A stretch of DNA of 36,855 nucleotides. Origin: a virus. Position numbers and translations under genes: made by a program. How positions within the stretch are numbered: the stretch's first letter is position 1; each line of letters starts with the position of its first letter. The notes beneath the pieces were generated by a model. That model was not told the DNA's origin. It made no database searches and was given only the letters and a program-made list of their open reading frames with translations. Of this stretch, positions 20,801-26,457 are shown in pieces. The stretch spans positions 1-36,855 of the IMG/VR virus record IMGVR_UViG_3300044630_000883. One strand, given 5' to 3'.

Positions 20801-23800
20801 AGTTCCTGAAAATAAAATAGGTCGCAGAATTTCTGCAGCCAATGTAGCATCTTATATCAATAATCCAGGCGGCACAGGAATAGCATTTATATCAATAATT
20901 GATGCAGATAAATTCTTATTCCATAATGTGCATTCGATATTATCAGTGGATGCTGCATCGATTAACATACAATATACCAAGAATGACATCAAACTAAATC
21001 CTATTCATAATGAATATCTATTGTTAACTGAAGGGGTAGCGGATAGCCTTCCTAATGAAAAATTAGAAGCAAAATGGATAGACAGCCTTGTAGGACAAGA
21101 TTTAGCAGGTAACAGAGTGCCTGATCCTAAATTACCAGCTAAACAGAAATATGGTCTAGAGATAAGACCAAGACAAAGTATGTTTATTGATAGATTATCT
21201 ATTCTTGAAACAGTAGTAACAAACATCAATACGGTTCTGTCTAAAGAAGCATTTTCTGATACGATAGATTTTAATAATCTAAATTTAGTAGATGAAATAC
21301 CAAACGAACTTTTAAACTTATACGATGTTACTGTTGACACATACGAAGACCTGGTGGTGATAGGAACCACACGTATTAAACAGGCAGTTCTTTCTGTTAA
21401 TATTATTGATGGAGAAATTGATACCATTGATGTGATATCAGCAGGGTTTGGGTATAAAGTTCCACCACCGGTAGAATTCGAAGGTGACGGTATTGGTGCA
21501 ACGGCTACGTCTGAACTAGACAACCAAGGACGTATAACATCAGTCACAGTTAATACACGTGGAAAAAAATACACCACGGCAATTGCTAAGATTAGAAATT
21601 TCTCAGTGTTGATTAAATCTGATTCTACAGCAAGAGATTTTTGGAGCATTTATGCGTGGGATGATATACGTCAGGTATTTTTCCGCAGTCAATCACAAGC
21701 CTATGACACAAGAAGATATTGGAGTTTGATAGATTGGTGGAAAGAAGGATATAGTCCTATATCGAGAATAACTAAAGAAATTGGCATAGTTTCTGAAGAA
21801 CAAGAACCAACATTAGGAATTGAGGTTGGGGATCTTATCAGAGTTAAAGAATATGCTGGAGGTGGTTGGGCAGTATTTGAAAAACTTGATGCTCCGAGTA
21901 CTAGCGGATTTGCAGAAAACTGGTTACAGGTCGGTAGACAAAATGGCACGGTAGAGATCAGTGAAGACCTATATAAAATTAATAACGTTGGTATTGGGTT
22001 TGATAATACTCTGTCATTTGATACTGCATTATACGATATTGAAAATTCTTTAGAATTAAGAAATATTCTTAAGGCAGTTAAAGAAGATCTCTTTATTGGT
22101 GATTACAGAGTTGAATGGAATAAACTATTCTTTAGTTGTGTGCGTTATTCTTTCGCAGAACAACAATATATTAATTGGGCATTTAAAACAAGTTTCTTAA
22201 ATGCTACTCATAACGTTGGTGCTTTAGAACAAAAATTAAGTTACAAGAATGATAATCTTGAAAGTTTTAAAGACTATATCAATGAAGTTAAACCTTATAG
22301 AACTACGGTTCGCGAATATGTAAGTAGGTATGATACTTTAGAAAACACCCCAACGGTGATGTCGGATTTTGATTCTCCTGCATATTTTTCTGTAAGCGAA
22401 GGAAAGATAGTTCCGGTAACAACATCAAACGAACAGATAAAATCATATCCATGGAAATGGTGGTTAGATTATCAAGGATATTCTATAGTATCCATTGAAG
22501 TAACTAATCAAGGAGCTGGATATACATCTGCACCTACCGTGTATATTGAAGGAAATGGATTTGGAGCAACCGCCAGAGCATATATTTCAAATGGAAAAGT
22601 TTCTGGTGTAGAAATGTTAACTACAGGATCTGGATATACTATACTTCCTACAATATCTCTAGTTGGCGGCAATGCTTCTAATTCAGACAGAGCTAAAGCA
22701 GTCGCAGTATTGGGCGAATCAAAAATAAGAACATTTAATCTATCAATGAAATTTGATAGAGTGGCTAAAACAGGGTTTTATACAGAGTTTACACAGACAG
22801 AAACGATTACAGCTCCTGGGTCACAAGCAGTCTTTAATTTAACTTATCCTCCATCAAGAGATAAGACTAAGATATCAATTCTTAAAAATGGTCTATTATT
22901 ACTAGGTAATGAATATACTGTTAGTTTATACACATCATCGTCAGATGCTTACAGTGTGTTAAGAGGAAAAATTATTTTTACCACACCACCAATCAAGGGC
23001 GATGTAATTAACATTAATTATGAGAAGAATGACGAATTATTAGATAGTGTTAATAGAATTGAAAAATACTATGCACCAACAAGCGGCATGAAAGGCAAGG
23101 ACCTTGGCCAACTAATGACTGGTATCGATTTTGGTGGAGTACAGATACAAGGTACTACATTTGATGTCACTGGCGGTTGGGATGCTCTTCCATGGTTTAC
23201 AGATAATTGGGATAGTGTTGAAAGTTCTGCAGACTATTATCATGTATGTGATGGCAGTACTACGGATGTAACATTGCCATTTACGCCGGCCAATGGTCAA
23301 CAAATCACAATATATCTTAAGAGAGCAGGTACTGCTATATTTTCAAGTATTGACAACTTGCAATATTCTGCGGCAACTCCCGAACCAACAACAGTAAGAA
23401 TTGACGATCCGTTCTATGATGCTATAGACGATTCGTCAACTTCAGTAAACCCAACTGCACAGATGCCAACTTTTATCGGTGACGGAGTTAATAGAGATGT
23501 TGCAATTGGAGAATATATACAAACCAATCCTGGTGATATCTTAATATTCCGCCCCATTGAAAGCGATGGATCTGTAACGATTACAGATAATAATCTTCTT
23601 GATACTAAAATAAGTGGCGGTTCGCTAGCATCAATGAGCGGTGCTTATGCTACAGCCAACGGAACCACAGCAGAAGAAATTGCAATCGATGGCGACAAAT
23701 TTATTAGCCCAGACCAAGTACCTGCTCCCGAAGAAAATATTCCAGGTCAGGTTCTCGATAGTCTAAGTATTCGAGTGTTCAATAATACACGTAGTGGTGC

Positions 23801-25787
23801 AGCACCGTTACAATCTAGATTATTATTTGGTGATGGCACAACTAGATTCTTCGATATCGGATTAGATGTATTAGAAAATAATTCTGTAATAGTTTATGTT
23901 GATAAGATAAAACAAATGCCAGCGACTGATGATTCGGTAATGAATTACGGTATTGATCTTGTAACCAAGCAAATAGAATTTGTAGAACCACCAGCAGATG
24001 GCGCAATGATTGAAATCCTTGCTATAGGCATTGGAGGTATTTCCTTATTAGATTACCAAGAATTTGTTGCAGACGGCACTACAAAATTATTCTTAACCTC
24101 TGCAAACTATTATGATACTACATCAATATTTGTAACAGTTAATGGTGAAATAGTAGATATAGATTTTATCAACAGTACTGGAATAGTTGATGCCACAGAC
24201 AAGGTTTTAGTAAGATTTCCTTCAGATTTGGCCTTTAGAGATATAGTTAAGATTATCTGCCTTGGTTCAAGTTTGGATGTAGATTCTACAGGATTATCGA
24301 TAGTTCGAGTTAATAATCAAACATTTGAATTTGAAGGTAGTACTAGAACATTTACCTTAGACAATTTTGTAAGTTTATCAAGAGGTGCAGATGCTGCATC
24401 TATGATAGTTGATGTTAATGGTCATATATTACGAGGAGTTGATACAACCTATGTAATCTATGATGGTGTAACTAATCAATTTGAATTAGGGATTGACCCT
24501 GCAGAGTCTGCAGGTGCTATTTTAAATACCAACGTTCGAGTATTTGTTAACGATATACAAAAAACTATTATTCAGGATTATAGTTATGATGGTACTACAA
24601 AAATATTAACAATTAAATCGTCAGTATTGACAACAGGTGATAAAGTCAAGATTGAAAATGATTTAAGAGCAGAATATCGTATCATCGGTAATGATCTAGT
24701 TATTGATTCATCAGTAACACTATCTTCAACAAATGAAACTGATAATGAATTAATTAATGTCACATGGTTTAGCGAATACCCATCGATGAATATTGTAACA
24801 GATGAATATGCAGGCGGAAAAATTAATTACAATTTCAGTCAACTGCCCTTAGATGCTAATTATGTATGGATATATAAAAATGGGGTACGTTTAGTTAAAG
24901 ATATTGATTATACAGTTTCTTTACCAAGAGGAGTTTTCTATCTAACTGAACTCACAACAGATGCAGATGTGATTAAAGCTGTGGTATTTGGTACAGGTAT
25001 TTGGAAAGAACCTAGTGCCTATGAAATCCATAAAGATATGTTAAATGTATATCAATTTAAGAGATATGCGTTAGGAGAAGTTAGTTTATCTAAAAATCTT
25101 GCTTATTATGACACCACAATGACGGTAAGTGATGCAACCTTATTAGCAGATCCAATAACAAGTAGAAATGTTCCGGGCATTGTTGAAATCAATGGAGAAA
25201 GAATTGAATACCTAGCTAAAAATGACAATGTGCTTTCTCAACTTAGAAGAGGTACGTATGGTACATCTATTGCAGAATTACATCAATCAGGAAGCTATGT
25301 TGTTGATGTGAGCGTTACACAATCTATACCTTATGCTGAAAATCAAGAACGTGTTGATTTTGTCAGTGACGGAAGTACACTATTAATAGGCCCAATAGGA
25401 TTTGTTCCTGCTAAATCAACTAGAAAATCAGTTTGGTATAGAAGTTCAATCCCTACAACGAATGGTCCTTGTGATCAGATCGAAGTATTTTCCGGTGGTA
25501 CTCGATTACGTAAAGATCCCATAACAGTATATGATGAACAATTAGGGGTTGCTAGTCCAGGCGCCGATAAACAGTTAGAAGCAGAATTTTCAGTAGACGG
25601 TACTACGGCTTATATACGATTAACTTCGGTAATACCTGCCGGAACACGCATTTCTATTATTAAACGAACAGGAAAATCTTGGTATGATCGTGGTGACACA
25701 ACCACTACATCCGGCGTAACACTGTTTGATAATACATCAGCTATTGCTAAATTCATAGCTGCCAGGACAACTAAATTACCCGAATAA
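11850..25787 (+). CDS. Giant modular virion protein (4645 residues) in the gp7 position; putative peripheral baseplate/receptor-contact protein
   Basis: One uninterrupted frame of 13.9 kb. The N-terminus (GLPIRKTVDLLPATFRSESN, VDPLVQPGVLEKIVGYVGRR) is one I associate with giant structural proteins of marine T4-like phages. A Trp-rich core at about 1160-1300 (GWWRGVYKWFYDTDRPHRCP) and a segment near 3430-3490 (SFAEQQYINWAFKTSFLNAT, ESFKDYINEVKPYRTTVREY) look strongly constrained. Between these lie six carbohydrate-binding-like modules (first at 228), FG-GAP propeller repeats (about 2191-2790), two GxGY repeats (about 3198 and 3552), and a train of beta modules from about 3654 to the end. Order after gp6 equals T4 gp7 (1032 residues), a wedge protein, so the N-terminal part may fill the gp7 role. 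No clear Shine-Dalgarno precedes the ATG, which follows the gp6 stop by one base, so coupling to gp6 translation is likely. No transmembrane segment or enzyme motif was seen. Structural role firm, detailed function inferred. Confidence 0.75.
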   Translation: MANDKFPKSGLPIRKTVDLLPATFRSESNDKFMSAVVDPLVQPGVLEKIVGYVGRRFGKTYGGTDVYLDSDETLRSRYQLEPGVVIKDNNGNVEKFYDYIDFKNQLKFFGNNVERDDLTTAQEHFAWNPPKHCDKYVNFLECYWIPEGPPPVDVFGQSDKIVTQYQVTLGATGNSYIFSPNYTNASYINNPTLTFYRGATYKFRVICPQEGFVIRSNYDTGSLLLNPNRAYQPGELAVYDNKLWKAKVFVAPGDGSSIDADSQDWEFVEIATSTSVLDYNDGVTNNGVENGFMDFTVPYNAPDVLYYQSKVTPDRFGRIIIADIEANTFVDVEKEIIGKATYTSGNGVKFTTGLIVEFKGNVTPAKYAKGRYVIENVGAKINVVNWDDLVIPRLSKVVPEVTFDDGGFDTGPFDDATAYPSEKDYLVISRDSIDLNPWTRYNRWFHRAVLDYAYGLRGQEFTAPEEARAKRPIYEFLPGIQLFNHGRIAKETVDYIDTYTDDILSKIEGSAGYSVDGEELFEGARLLVVADTDDLTNNKIYEIQFIVHNGKNQIHLAETEDTVSKEGECVLIRRGTNNQGLMFHFNGTAWVKSQEKTKVNQPPLFDVYDEDEVSFSDTTKYPDSTFAGSEIVGYKVNPNGIPDPELGIKLTFLNIDNIGDVVQHFNWDTDTFTYRDGNNVITKRIATGYYYLDPTGGYGGWGNGWTPLSSKYTMPILDSVKITSTTNTFTIDTVDWTLLPNDDEFAIRFYVNGGIYKGPYVRTRGTFTFTERTFKENDIITIKVVANVEPKSGYYQIPLGLEKNPLNAPVAQWTLGQAADHLNSGLDFNTLWSGVVPGLNDLRDIPFDEFGQPWNTYSTRYLHHSGITPLAIALLCDKTTNIVKALQYSKKSYTDFKNNFVAKAIELPYNENIPNFVDDIISNLSRTKNINSPFADSDMVGSGAYTSINYTVEDTGIKIFALSTRFVLTELSRRAVYVYINGTQLLHGKDYEFNGTFGFVTILKSLNENDLVDIREYVSTASCNIPSTPSTLGLYKKYTPMKFVDDTYREPKEVIQGHDGSITIAYGDFRDDLLLELEYRIYNNIKTEYNAKVFDIDATIGGYYGNALFNREELNDVINPEFLKWVQNTNINYTLNEYFIEYEPFTYTYTNMSDPTGTQNLPGWWRGVYKWFYDTDRPHRCPWEMLGFSEQPTWWEAQYGAAPYTSNNLILWEDLRDGVIRQGTRAGRYDRYKRSSLMSHLPVDGDGKLLSPLDSGLARDFVLLNNRGSFTLGDVSPVEYAWRSSSEWPFAIAIAMCLLKPFDFIANSFDRSTTRKNKLNQTINKTTGTFVTLEDLIIPETAGTQAAGLVNYLVSYVKSKNLSLDILSNNIKNLSVQMSTRLSGFVDKEQQKYLLDTKSPQSATSGIFIPPENYDIVFNVSSPVKILTYSGVLLEKTEGGWILNGYDDVLPYFGYYEPLVSQGDPLISVGGVSENFVNWESDYRYSNGQIVLYKNDFYRANITHESSTQFVLANWKKLPKLPVTGAVEALKRREFNKIRIKKLSYGSKLTTIQQVVDFLLGYEEYLKDQGFIFDNYDTENQVSQDWTTSCKEFMYWTKHNWAIGSIIALSPAAEKINASVTVGVAENIIDGFYDYQVLKDDGKPLSIANINVNRTFQNITIQTTNTEEGIYFIKLYYVLKEHITVFDDITVFNDVIYDKPTGYRQDRIKSVGFRTTDWDGDYTSPGFLFDNVNIQVWQPFTDYRLGDIVSYRSYNWTSLQNQLGTQEFDDTKWTKLDSTPSKRLVPNFDYRINLVEDYYDITSDGIGVTTTALSRHATGYQARPYLENLSEDAVTQYQLYQGFVREKGTNNAITKVFNKLSRAGDAAIVLKEEWAFQVGRLGGVDQLREIEFTVEKDQFQLNPQPVLISTTISNVVSDQYYRINEAGFTIKPIPYDVDINPTSVDAEPSKTAGYVKLDQVEFIVKTRDDILNLDISKFYENDHVWITFDSFTWNVLRLNESPVLSIVSLARSGTEVVITLNRRHDLVVDDIIGIKNVLNLTGFFKITAAGLETVTVEIESTTQDPQLDDSTVTNIHLFTATRFASYDALDPQESALLPNGSRMYIDNNGSDLWEVIKKKKQYSGKNIVEYGTSAPLYTGTKVVYNDKLKQALVGIPGSGYVMAYLEVTAGLSLRQIIAPEPGLESTVIGSFGSAIAISPDSRFLIVGAPGASGVKSDYQGDYSPIRSYLVGDIVLYAGKLWKAVKDTVGDGSTVNVYTEDWEPAVSIPAYSSGRSVGETSQGMISIYEWSNQQWEIKNSFVSPRPHNNEQFGSDITIGVNGTTYYMAVSAKGSLENRGRVYLYVYDGTEWKHLENQNYRGVYAPVGTYNPVTGTYSPSGTTYYPQGSVVWWDSALWEAQADNFADGSTLSIDSVDWKKLDPISTQCSLPQNISLNDDGSTLAMGLLSPTQLAELIKQGDEFGHSLTMSRDGSILVVGSPNSDSQYFAKYRGIWRPDIEYVEGDVVRYVDPSYVTPGFDSQEDRMYSYYRLDQRFGEPTDSTTRSYNELPDAGIPWINIGDSSSLPSGKIYIYQRSTYGIYELKQTINADSLPEVNDLDSGNTVINSGDQFGWSLDIDYSGATLVVSSPRSDINLQNQGSAYIFRTDGFADPQYRLKQKLESFERFPNEYFGQSVSISANAEKIVIGAKNSPFVYLTRFDTVLGTTFDQGKTRFSEIKGYAGGVYVFENKNDTYFLTEKLETELSPYESFGYSVDATTSVILVGSPDYQEPVLVDAAFSFTGPKVGMARLFKKDTALESWEVLAKRLPVVDISKIKSIAMYDDVNNVKIQDLDYVDHAKLKVLNSAEQELKFKTPYDPAVYSIGTDESIVDSTQAWKEPHVGELWWDISKAKWLYYEQGDVSYRTGNWNTLSEGASIDVYEWVESVLLPSEWSAVADTNEGVAEGISGQPLYPNNDVYAIKELYNESTGQLSGTLYYYWVKNKTTVPENKIGRRISAANVASYINNPGGTGIAFISIIDADKFLFHNVHSILSVDAASINIQYTKNDIKLNPIHNEYLLLTEGVADSLPNEKLEAKWIDSLVGQDLAGNRVPDPKLPAKQKYGLEIRPRQSMFIDRLSILETVVTNINTVLSKEAFSDTIDFNNLNLVDEIPNELLNLYDVTVDTYEDLVVIGTTRIKQAVLSVNIIDGEIDTIDVISAGFGYKVPPPVEFEGDGIGATATSELDNQGRITSVTVNTRGKKYTTAIAKIRNFSVLIKSDSTARDFWSIYAWDDIRQVFFRSQSQAYDTRRYWSLIDWWKEGYSPISRITKEIGIVSEEQEPTLGIEVGDLIRVKEYAGGGWAVFEKLDAPSTSGFAENWLQVGRQNGTVEISEDLYKINNVGIGFDNTLSFDTALYDIENSLELRNILKAVKEDLFIGDYRVEWNKLFFSCVRYSFAEQQYINWAFKTSFLNATHNVGALEQKLSYKNDNLESFKDYINEVKPYRTTVREYVSRYDTLENTPTVMSDFDSPAYFSVSEGKIVPVTTSNEQIKSYPWKWWLDYQGYSIVSIEVTNQGAGYTSAPTVYIEGNGFGATARAYISNGKVSGVEMLTTGSGYTILPTISLVGGNASNSDRAKAVAVLGESKIRTFNLSMKFDRVAKTGFYTEFTQTETITAPGSQAVFNLTYPPSRDKTKISILKNGLLLLGNEYTVSLYTSSSDAYSVLRGKIIFTTPPIKGDVININYEKNDELLDSVNRIEKYYAPTSGMKGKDLGQLMTGIDFGGVQIQGTTFDVTGGWDALPWFTDNWDSVESSADYYHVCDGSTTDVTLPFTPANGQQITIYLKRAGTAIFSSIDNLQYSAATPEPTTVRIDDPFYDAIDDSSTSVNPTAQMPTFIGDGVNRDVAIGEYIQTNPGDILIFRPIESDGSVTITDNNLLDTKISGGSLASMSGAYATANGTTAEEIAIDGDKFISPDQVPAPEENIPGQVLDSLSIRVFNNTRSGAAPLQSRLLFGDGTTRFFDIGLDVLENNSVIVYVDKIKQMPATDDSVMNYGIDLVTKQIEFVEPPADGAMIEILAIGIGGISLLDYQEFVADGTTKLFLTSANYYDTTSIFVTVNGEIVDIDFINSTGIVDATDKVLVRFPSDLAFRDIVKIICLGSSLDVDSTGLSIVRVNNQTFEFEGSTRTFTLDNFVSLSRGADAASMIVDVNGHILRGVDTTYVIYDGVTNQFELGIDPAESAGAILNTNVRVFVNDIQKTIIQDYSYDGTTKILTIKSSVLTTGDKVKIENDLRAEYRIIGNDLVIDSSVTLSSTNETDNELINVTWFSEYPSMNIVTDEYAGGKINYNFSQLPLDANYVWIYKNGVRLVKDIDYTVSLPRGVFYLTELTTDADVIKAVVFGTGIWKEPSAYEIHKDMLNVYQFKRYALGEVSLSKNLAYYDTTMTVSDATLLADPITSRNVPGIVEINGERIEYLAKNDNVLSQLRRGTYGTSIAELHQSGSYVVDVSVTQSIPYAENQERVDFVSDGSTLLIGPIGFVPAKSTRKSVWYRSSIPTTNGPCDQIEVFSGGTRLRKDPITVYDEQLGVASPGADKQLEAEFSVDGTTAYIRLTSVIPAGTRISIIKRTGKSWYDRGDTTTTSGVTLFDNTSAIAKFIAARTTKLPE
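12531..12653 (+). other. Carbohydrate-binding-like module 1 in the giant protein
   Basis: Residues 228-268. The pattern is YQPGELAVYDNKLWKAK, then GDGSS and a closing W in QDWEFVEI. It matches the small CBM5/12 layout: aromatic, 'GD/GE-x-V-x-Y', 'LWKA', and a final Trp. It lies near the N-terminus, well away from the propeller copies. Confidence 0.5.
16284..16412 (+). other. Carbohydrate-binding-like modules 2 and 3 in the giant protein (second copy at 17058-17177)
   Basis: Module 2 (residues 1479-1521) reads WESDYRYSNGQIVLYKNDFY with a closing NWKKL. Module 3 (residues 1737-1776, bases 17058-17177) reads WQPFTDYRLGDIVSYRSYNW with a closing KWTKLD. Both keep the first Trp, the Tyr-x-x-Gly-(D/Q)-I-V turn, and the final Trp-Lys. 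The coordinates given are for module 2. Confidence 0.5.
18420..20220 (+). other. FG-GAP-like beta-propeller region with three interleaved carbohydrate-binding-like modules
   Basis: Residues about 2191-2790. Repeats of the form 'FG-x-S-hydrophobic ... G-x-x-hydrophobic-hydrophobic-hydrophobic-G-(A/S)-(P/K)' are seen at 2191 (FGSAIAISPDSRFLIVGAPG), 2311 (FGSDITIG), 2461 (FGHSLTMSRDGSILVVGSPN), 2610 (FGWSLDIDYSGATLVVSSPR), 2670 (FGQSVSISANAEKIVIGAKN) and 2749 (FGYSVDATTSVILVGSP), plus a degenerate copy near 2431 (LNDDGSTLAMGL). Blade ends such as GRVYLYVYDG, GSAYIFRTDG and GGVYVFENKN fit integrin-type propellers. The wider gaps hold CBM-like modules at 2222-2265, 2379-2420 and 2489-2560 (for example YLVGDIVLYAGKLWKAV). 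Six or seven blades are plausible; exact closure is not provable by eye. Confidence 0.66.
21441..22674 (+). repeat. Two copies of a GxGY beta repeat within the giant protein
   Basis: The copy at residues about 3198-3250 reads SAGFGYKVPPPVEFEGDGIG, then ATATSELDNQGRITSVTVNT. The copy at about 3552-3608 reads NQGAGYTSAPTVYIEGNGFG, then ATARAYISNGKVSGVEMLTT and a second half GSGYTILPTISLVGG. The common plan is 'G-x-GY-x-x-x-P-x-(V/I)-x-(F/I)-x-G-x-G-x-GA-x-A ... G-x-(I/V)'. This repeat is frequent in structural proteins of marine phages. The coordinates span both copies and the Trp-rich segment between them. Confidence 0.6.
22812..25700 (+). repeat. C-terminal train of degenerate beta modules in the giant protein
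   Basis: From residue about 3654 onward the protein repeats a plan of 'GDGTT-x-x-(F/L)-x-(L/I) ... (I/V)-x-V-(N/D)-(G/K) ... DY-x-(V/I) ... I-x-F-x-x-PP-x-GD-x-(V/I)-x-I'. Starts are visible near residues 3654, 3799 (CDGSTTDVTLPF), 3991 (FGDGTTRFFDIG), 4071 (VADGTTKLFLT), 4159 (EGSTRTFTLDNF), 4245 (YDGTTKILTIKS), 4337 (VWIYKNGVRLVKDIDYTV), 4503 (VSDGSTLLIGP) and 4580 (SVDGTTAYIRLTS). A related module occurs earlier, near 1000 (VYVYINGTQLLHGKDYEF). This suggests an extended shaft-like arm. Confidence 0.6.
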
Positions 25788-25790
25788 ATA
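25783..25790 (+). promoter_or_regulatory. T4-type late promoter box AATAAATA at the end of the giant gene
   Basis: AATAAATA overlaps the last codons and the stop of the giant gene (TAA at 25785-25787). A late transcript would begin near 25796, after the ATG at 25795 but before the ATG at 25816. It would serve the small structural gene and the first three fibres. Confidence 0.62.
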
Positions 25791-25803
25791 CACTATGGAA
25801 CCA

Positions 25804-25809
25804 AAAGAG
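25804..25809 (+). promoter_or_regulatory. Ribosome site that decides the start of the following gene
   Basis: AAGAGA lies six bases before the ATG at 25816. The earlier in-frame ATG at 25795 is preceded by CCCGAATAAATACACT, which has no Shine-Dalgarno but does contain the late box, and that ATG would fall at or before the expected transcript start. The later start is therefore preferred. Confidence 0.5.
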
Positions 25810-25815
25810 ACTAAT

Positions 25816-26454
25816 ATGCCAGAAAATAAAAATCAACAAGTAGAAGCTCGTCCTAACGAAACTGGAGGATTCCATTTCGAAGGACATATCAAGATTTTTG
25901 ACCCGGAAACTAATGAAGTTTTTGTAAACAAGCGTAACGCTATCCATTACGAAAACATGTCAGTAGCTATGGTAAATTCTATGTCAAATCAAGGACAGGG
26001 AACCATTTATGAAATGGTATTTGGCAATAGCGGCTCCGTCGTAGATCCTACAGGATTAATTACATACCTAACACCAAATACAGTTGGTTCTAATTCTAAT
26101 TTATACAATCAAACATATAAGAAAGTAGTGGACCAAAACAGCACAAATAATACAGATCCTATTAGAAATAAGATGGAGATCCGACATGTTAGTGGAGCCA
26201 CATACAGCGATATTTTAATCAGCTGTTTGATTGACTACGGTGAGCCACTAGAACAACAGGCATTTGATAATAGTGTTGATTTAAGTGGAACTTTTGTATT
26301 TGATGAGCTTGGATTACGTGGATATAACCCAACCGGTGACGGTAAATTACTAACCCATGTTATATTCCATCCGGTACAAAAATCTTTAAACAGACTTTTA
26401 CAGATTGATTATACGATCCGTGTACAAAGTTTAACTGGTTTCACAGAGGTATAA
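25816..26454 (+). CDS. Conserved phage structural protein of unknown role between giant gene and fibres
   Basis: About 212 residues from the preferred ATG at 25816; the frame also has an ATG at 25795, which would add seven residues (MEPKETN). The conserved stretch is GGFHFEGHIKIFDPETNEVF, then NKRNAIHYENMSVAMVNSMS and GTIYEMVFGNSGSVVDPTGL, ITYLTPNTVG and LYNQTYKKVV, and FVFDELGLRG. I associate this pattern with uncharacterised structural proteins of marine T4-like phages, where it also sits next to fibre genes. No transmembrane or signal sequence is present. The position suggests a connector or collar between the giant protein and the fibres, but it could equally be a minor baseplate protein; no match with T4 gp8-gp11 is visible. 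The next gene starts three bases after its stop. Confidence 0.7.
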   Translation: MPENKNQQVEARPNETGGFHFEGHIKIFDPETNEVFVNKRNAIHYENMSVAMVNSMSNQGQGTIYEMVFGNSGSVVDPTGLITYLTPNTVGSNSNLYNQTYKKVVDQNSTNNTDPIRNKMEIRHVSGATYSDILISCLIDYGEPLEQQAFDNSVDLSGTFVFDELGLRGYNPTGDGKLLTHVIFHPVQKSLNRLLQIDYTIRVQSLTGFTEV

Positions 26455-26457
26455 TAA

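Noticed and set aside
21005-21649. Minus-strand open frame of 214 residues inside the giant gene
   Set aside because: It lies wholly opposite a strongly constrained coding region, shows no ribosome site or recognisable motif, and its composition is that of antisense sequence.
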